Origin: Omphiscola glabra
Taxonomy: Eukaryota > Mollusca > Gastropoda > Lymnaeidae
Reading direction: 5' to 3'
DNA: 64,000 bases
NCBI GenBank assembly: GCA_964017045.1
Contig: OZ024801.1
Coordinates: forward strand, 28,368,049 to 28,432,048
Shown here piece after piece: positions 58,409-64,000 of the stretch. Numbering within the stretch: position 1 is the stretch's first letter; each line of letters starts with the position of its first letter. Under the pieces are notes generated by a model. It had not been told where the DNA came from. It saw only the letters and a program-made list of their open reading frames with translations, and did not search any database. The translations under genes and the position numbers were made by a program.

Positions 58409-59617
58409 TCAATTGAATTTGAACTGGCAAATGCAGACTGCAAGTTGTAAGCAGCCGCACCCGCAAGTGGCCATCAACGTCTTCCTGAACCGTGTGTTGA
58501 ACTTCAAGTAGACAAAAATGTTGCAAGAGATGTGTAGTTCTTCGAAGAAGAGCCTGATTGAATTGGTCATCAAGTAGGTAGTCGATAAGCGACCGTTAAG
58601 GTTGTACTCTGGGACGCACACAACAACGTAGGCGTTTAATAACTTGAAAGTGTTGAAAGAAACAAACAGGATGGACACAATCGTGGTCGACTTTATGGCC
58701 TGCAACTCTTTTCTTGACGTTAAGTTATTTTCGCGAGGCATGGGCTCAATTTCTTTGCGACTAGATGTACTTATCTGGCCAACTTGATTCTCGGTGTCAT
58801 GCCAATGTCTATCCGTTCTTATCTTAGAGCTCAACTTGTTTTTTTTCCAAATGTTGTCGCTTGCTTTAGCTTCACCACTTTTAAGATAAGTAGTTGGTGG
58901 ACGCATGTTGGAACTCGTTGATGAATTCCTGAACTTTGATGATGCTCGTAAGGTGGAGGCTAAAACAATCAAACAGAAAATGACGGTGAATTGACAAGTG
59001 GTGGTAAATATTACAGACATGACCGCTCTTACGGGGAAGACCTTTTGTCTCATTTCAGATGTCCATAATACGAGTAGAGTTGTATTGGTGTTCGGTAATA
59101 TAGTTTCTCGCAGACCTTGCGTTGATAAAATTGGCAAATGTATAGATAAGATAGTAATAGAAATTCCAGACAAGATAACAGCTGTTCTGGTCGGAGTAAA
59201 CGTATTTTTGAAGCGAAAAGGTAGCGCAACACACCAGCATTTTTGGACTGCAATAAACGTCGTGATTCCTTGCGAAATGTCGTAAAGCGCACCGTAATAA
59301 AATGTTACCAGAAACGTAAGATGTTGTCCATTTGTGTGCCACAGTTCTTGAAAAGTTTCTGTGAACGTATAACTGACATTATTCAGTATCAACATCAACA
59401 CACTCGCTAGGTCCGTAAACGAGAGAACAAAGAAACAGATGCTGATACAGTCTTTCAGACCAATTTTCACATAGACGAAGATGTTGATGACATTGGCGAT
59501 CACACCGAGTGACAAGATCGGTGGTAGGAGTATGCTCAAGACGAAGTTGGCTTGCGAACGCATTTCCTCTGTGGTAAAGTCAACAATTGGGTTCGCTGAG
59601 ACATTCGTTGCGTTCAT
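58409..59617 (-). CDS. Receptor 6: chemosensory-type seven-TM GPCR
   Basis: Single-exon receptor of 402 residues, the copy-B partner of receptor 4. TM1 about 30-51 (LGVIANVINIFVYVKIGLKD), TM2 59-81 (SFTDL), ECL1 QELWHTNG, TM3 102-128 with QKC at 125-127, TM4 145-165, ECL2 sequon NTT near 178, TM5 195-222, third loop sharing SSTSSNM, PPTTYLKS and NNLTSRKELQA with receptor 4, TM6 FNTFKLLNAY, TM7 with NIFVY, and the same CGCGCLQLAVCIC tail. The N-terminus (MNATNVSANP) has two sequons and differs from receptor 4. The 3' UTR is probably lengthened by a LINE tail. The start is the first Met of the frame and matches the family. Confidence 0.93.
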   Translation of the reverse strand: MNATNVSANPIVDFTTEEMRSQANFVLSILLPPILSLGVIANVINIFVYVKIGLKDCISICFFVLSFTDLASVLMLILNNVSYTFTETFQELWHTNGQHLTFLVTFYYGALYDISQGITTFIAVQKCWCVALPFRFKNTFTPTRTAVILSGISITILSIHLPILSTQGLRETILPNTNTTLLVLWTSEMRQKVFPVRAVMSVIFTTTCQFTVIFCLIVLASTLRASSKFRNSSTSSNMRPPTTYLKSGEAKASDNIWKKNKLSSKIRTDRHWHDTENQVGQISTSSRKEIEPMPRENNLTSRKELQAIKSTTIVSILFVSFNTFKLLNAYVVVCVPEYNLNGRLSTTYLMTNSIRLFFEELHISCNIFVYLKFNTRFRKTLMATCGCGCLQLAVCICQFKFN

Positions 59618-60689
59618 TTTTCGCTAAAATGTTGTTCTTTTTTTTTTCAAAAGTATACAAACCAAACATCGAAAGAAAGGCTTTTAAAAGTCCTCACATA
59701 AATTTCCGTCTACAGTGTGTAATGAAATAGAAGAAGAAATGAGGTTTCTCCGAGTTTCAGATCATTGACGAAGACATTGAAAACTGTACCAGAAATTGTT
59801 CTCTTTTACTACTGAAATGAAATTTTAGACAAAACCGCCAAATCGGAGTAATGAAATCTGCAAAAATTAATAACTTTAACCCAATAACTGTACAATTTGT
59901 TCCATTTCTTCTTTAACTTGTATACATGTTCCTAATGTCAAATTGGGCACTGATTCCGAAGCTTTTCATGCCATTTTTCTTAAGAACTCTGATTTTTAAG
60001 ACATGGCTATATTTTTTAAGTTGCGTTTATCTCATTATAAATATATTGTTTATAAATATAGGCCTTAAATAATTTATTATTTAAATGGGAAATGCAATTT
60101 TAAATTGCTAAACTGTAATTGCGTTGGCGTTTGTAGAACTTCCGTTTCAGACTTTTGCATTAAATTGCTTATTTCAAATTAAAAAAAACTTATTTCGTTC
60201 TATCTGATTAAATTAATGTGCAAAATATTTTTGAGTTTTTTTTTTGTTTTGTTGAGGTTATTATATCCAAAGCTTCTCGTTCCGATATGTTTAAGAGTGC
60301 TGCACATACGTCTATACTGACTTTAGGAAAAAAAAGTACAAAAGTTTGTCATTTGTTGATAATACAGGTAATCAGGACAAGATGTGAGCTCATAATGTAT
60401 GCAAAACGTGTAAGGAGAATTAACTTTATTTGAAAAATGGGAGATAACATAACGAAATTCAAAGTAACAGTTTTACGATGAGAACCAAAGACCACTTCAT
60501 AAACAGTTATTTTAGTATTGTTACTGTTACAGAATTTAAAAGGAACTAATTTTCAAGTGGTGATACTTTCAAGCAGGAGACATGTTCGGCCGTCAGCAGT
60601 GCATATAATATAGTGACAGTCATAATGATTTCCAAACAACTTCTCAGATTTAACGTTAAGGACCACAAAAAAAGCTAACTTCACACAAG
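59618..60689. other. 5' flank of receptor 6 and spacer
   Basis: Contains the ACTGTAGAC site shared with receptor 4 and a block at 60215-60370 that matches 43400-43560. No gene recognised. Confidence 0.4.
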
Positions 60690-61350
60690 GTTTTATTCGA
60701 AGAAATCTGCGCCACTGCCCAACATCCTGCAAACTAAATGCCTATCTTGCACTCGTCCGTCCACTTTTAGAATATGGCGCGTTCAACTGGGACCCATATC
60801 TAAAGTAAGACGTGGACAAGATGGAGTGAATCTAACGTAGCGCAGTGCTTTTCATAGCACGTGACTACAAAACCACCACTCATGGCTACGTCACTGGCTT
60901 CTTAAACATATTTGAAATCCCCTTCCTCATAGACAGACGAGAAAAGATCCGCCTAACATTCTTATGTAAAGTGGTCATGGGGCTAGTGCCGGCCATCCCA
61001 GGAAACAATTATCTCACCCCACAGAAGCCAGGTCGATTAATCAGAGCCAAACAGTCACTTAACACTGACTTAACCTCTGACAACCCCATGAGAAATTACA
61101 CCCTGAACAATAGCAAATGCTCCACTGTGCCTCTGAGTAATACAGTGCAACATAAACAATCCTTCTTCCCACGCACAATAAGCGCTTGGAACCACCTGGA
61201 CAATACCACCGTGAACTCGACATCTATCGAAAGCTTCAAGGCTGCCCTGGCATCTGCAAGGAGCCGTTAGGATGGCAGAATCGCTTCCTCAAACCGTTGC
61301 ACAAATGCCAGTACATGGATGCAGCAACGTATCCTACCAGAACCAGAACG
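60690..61350 (+). mobile_element. LINE polymerase C-terminal fragment, inactive
   Basis: Reads NAYLALVRPLLEYGAFNWDP, a stop, then FIARDYKTTTHGYVTGFL, IPFLIDRREKIRLTFLCKVV, KPGRLIRAKQSL, NTVQHKQSFFPRTISAWNHL and NSTSIESFKAALASARSR, ended by a stop. This is the thumb and C-terminus of a CR1-like non-LTR element. The 3' tail follows to 61350. Stops at about 60808 and just beyond destroy the upstream frame. It is the best-kept copy of the family that also gave 51062, 53240 and 54905. Confidence 0.85.
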
Positions 61351-62339
61351 ACAGAGTAATCTGATGGGTTACTGTGATATAAATATTTACTCGGACTCTA
61401 TGACTTTCTTATCTAAGGACACATGGAGAAGCATCACCTTCTGGCTGGAGCAAACATACATTTCACCAAAGGACAAGGAAAGGGTTGGCTGTCTTTCTTT
61501 ACCGAGACAAGAACTTAATATTACCACACAAAAAATCATAAATATAAAAAAAGAACATTGGTCTTTTAGAATATATTTCAAGTATGTGGTATCTTTTCAT
61601 GAACTGATCAAAATGGACTCTGAAATGTGTTCTTTTGATTAATTGTAACAAATATGATTACTTGCCAATATGTCAGTAGACCAGAATGAAATAAAGACAC
61701 ATGGCCATTTCTATACCATTTGAAAAGATACGTTACAAAAATATATCCGTAGAAATAAATGATTTGGATAGGTTTGAAGATAAATGTTTCTTTTGGTTAA
61801 CAAAGTAAGTATATATTATGAAAAAAATTGTTCGATCAAGCTAAAGTAAGAGAGCCATACATTTTTACGGTTCATGTGAGTAATGCTAAGCCTGCGTGAT
61901 AACAGTTTGGAAAGGGTTAAAATAAAGACGCTGAAAGCATACAATACACAAGGAAAAAATTATCTTAAGTGAACTATTTCACCATGATTTATACATACTG
62001 CGGTAGTGAGGTGAGGAGTAGAACAAAAATGCACATACGATGACTCTGTCCTGGCAGAATTCACCTTAACAAGTCATACAAATTGAAGTTCATTCGCGTT
62101 GAAAACTTTGTGTTTAAATCTGTGATTTTGGTCTTAAATTTGTCTTATTCTGATAGCACCTACTTTGAAATAATTATTTCATTACTAGTTATATCCTGGT
62201 GTTATAATTCATACACACAAACAGCTAGTAAGATTGATACTATTGTCTAGTGAAGCCTAATAGCGATTGAAATGTGAAATTGTAGTTCAAGTATCGCTAA
62301 TAAAAGTTGATGCAGTATCAACTCCGTTGTATGTGACAC
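61351..62339. other. Spacer, no gene seen
   Basis: AT-rich; the plus-strand ORF 61319-61642 continues out of the LINE tail and lacks any domain I recognise. Confidence 0.35.
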
Positions 62340-62770
62340 GTAGCCCGTATGGAAGACCACCGGCTCCCTAAACAGATATTCTATGGAGAACTCACGATAA
62401 GCAAGTGCTCCAAAGAAGGTAAAAAAAAAAACGTTTCAAAGACTCCCTGAAAGTGGCACTAAAGGTCTTCAGCATCGACCCTACTAAATGGGTGCAGACA
62501 GCCCAGGCTAGAGCCAGGTGGAGATCAGCTGTCAAGAAGGGGGCTAAGTCTTGAGAAGCCATTAGGATAGCCACAACGGAGACACGCAGGCTAGCCCGAA
62601 AGAGCAATATTAAATTATTGACTGCATTAATTATCCCCTGTCCGAGGTGCCAGAGATTATTCCGAGCACGGATCGGATTACCAAGCCTTCTACGAACTCA
62701 CCGTAACCCACCCTCCCCCCTAACCGGACGACTGGATGGTCGTAGTCGATGTTGACGGACGAACTAACAA
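62340..62770 (+). mobile_element. Zinc-finger LINE C-terminus, inactive
   Basis: The plus strand gives DHRLPKQIFYGELTISKCSK, a frameshift at an A run (about 62420), then RFKDSLKVALKVFSIDPTKW, ARARWRSAVKKGAKS, a stop, and IPCPRCQRLFRARIGLPSLL with RTHRN. The first finger His is Leu here. The same tail type is found at 58137. The polymerase domain is missing. Confidence 0.8.
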
Positions 62771-64000
62771 TACAATGAACTCAATTAAATTTCGTTAGTC
62801 AGAAAAGACACAACGATTCACCTGGAAATATTTAGAAAGATGTTGAAATTCTGATTACCATATTAGCAATCGAGACTCACAAGAACAAAGTTATTTTGAA
62901 AAATATAATTTTTTAAAATTTTTAAAGAATTTTTTTTCTTATAAATACTTCTAAAGGTACTGGAAAATAATACAACACTATGTGAGGAGTCTCAAGGTAT
63001 GATTCACACAGCCTGGACACACAGATATATAGATAACATGTAGATATACTTGTAGCAAAAGATTAGGGCCAAAAGAACTAATAATACCTCCTTTAGCCAG
63101 TGATTTCTTTCGACCTAAAATGTTCGCATTAGACAAAGGGTGATGTCTAATCAATAGCGCTTACGACAAGGCGGTCAACAGGGCAATGTAAGTTAACTTG
63201 AGAACCTCTTCATGGGATTTCAGATAGAAACTTTGAAACGGAAAATTGGGGTCATTTGAATGACGAATATTTCACATATTATTTTTTTTTATTAGAACTC
63301 ACTTTCAATTGTTTTATCATTGGAAAGGAGCAAAAACTATCGCTGGATCGACGTCTCTGTTGGAACTTATGGAAACACTTGACGAAGCTCTACAGACACT
63401 GTTATCAAGCTGGACAAGTTATTTAGTTCTCAACAACATTTTAAATAGATTGTCAATAGAATGTCAATAATGTAATACAGAGTGTTGGAAATATTTTGAG
63501 TCAATACCCTACGCCCGTGTCATGTCATTGTCACACTGAGTACTTTTGAGGAACGCTTTCGAATATTTTTATTGTTTGCAAAAGGTCATTCTGATTTAGC
63601 GCTCCCAATTATATTTGCCACTTGTCTATGATCAATATTTTCTCTTGGGAATTGAAAAAAAACAAACAAGAAATGAAGTTAATTGAACATTATCTTTTGT
63701 TTTATATTTAATATACGCAATAGATTATTTTTGAAGCTTCCAAAACAAGTCCTTTGTTATCTCTAATGATGGAGACTTTACTCGGCTGCGTGGAGAAAAC
63801 CAAAAACATGAACCACTTGGAGAAATTTGGTTGAAGTATGACGAATCAAATCAGGGTTTACAGAATTATGTCCTATAAAATAGTTATCTACGCATACCAA
63901 CCAACATAGATTTTTTCTCCGCTGATACACATGTTAACATGTACTTAAACGTATCATAAGCCTTATTATTTAAAAGGTTAAGGTATCTGTTCTTGGGCAG
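62771..64000. other. Right end of copy B, no gene seen
   Basis: AT-rich. 63000-63800 matches 44940-45800 of copy A in order. No gene recognised up to the window end. Confidence 0.4.

Larger units (their letters stand above)
49200..63930. repeat. Segmental duplication copy B
   Basis: Diverged partner of copy A (33850-45910). It is longer because it contains the inverted receptor segment at 51856-54812 and a second direct copy of the 51-kb segment. See copy A for the matched blocks. Confidence 0.75.

Overview
The window looks like nuclear DNA of a gastropod mollusc, most likely a heterobranch (pulmonate or sea-slug lineage). Three things suggest this: a local cluster of single-exon seven-transmembrane receptors of the type called 'chemosensory receptors' in Aplysia, Elysia and Biomphalaria, very AT-rich gene-poor spacers full of minisatellites and transposon debris, and SPIN-like hAT elements, which have been reported from the pond snail Lymnaea. 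The species cannot be fixed from sequence alone. I see no bacterial-type operon and no convincing non-receptor host gene.

The only intact genes are six receptors, all on the minus strand and all in one open exon: 4501-5676, 17310-18476, 27527-28720, 41578-42789, 53322-54509 and 58409-59617. They share one register: a short glycosylated N-terminus, TM1 with a G-x(3)-N core, QKC in place of the DRY box, a sequon in the second extracellular loop, a long variable third intracellular loop and an N-x-x-V-Y motif in TM7. The first two form one subgroup (CCCVALP, CNTPK in TM6); the other four form a second (CWCVALPF, TM6 proline lost). Three relics accompany them: 9243-9611 (-), 21190-21350 (-) and 47858-48693 (+). 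Each receptor is probably transcribed alone; several have a poly(A) signal just past the stop.

Layout. 1-4.5 kb: three minisatellites, and a fourth in the 3' flank of the first receptor. 5.7-17 kb: further arrays (40, 30, 32 and 12 bp units), a hAT-like MITE with a perfect 8-bp target duplication, a receptor relic, and a Harbinger-like MITE. 17.3-27.2 kb: second receptor, receptor scrap, SPIN-like element, SINE-like insert, a 42-bp array whose period keeps a reading frame open, and a broken reverse-transcriptase fragment. 27.5-36 kb: third receptor, then degraded Penelope-like and LINE pieces. 36-64 kb: two diverged copies of one large segment, A (about 33.85-45.9 kb) and B (about 49.2-63.9 kb), each carrying one closely related receptor (41578-42789 and 58409-59617).

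The most notable structure is at 47.56-55.7 kb in the B side. A receptor-bearing segment occurs as a forward copy (47559-49723), then in inverted orientation (51856-54812), and the inverted copy is flanked by two direct copies of a third segment (about 50985-51857 and 54813-55698). This is a duplication-inversion-duplication arrangement. The inverted daughter carries the intact receptor; the forward parent copy has lost TM4-TM7 by deletion and is split by a 435-bp LTR-like insert with a 5-bp target duplication. Copies A, D1 and D2 allow the events to be put in order. All coordinates and similarities were judged by eye; no alignment or database search was run.
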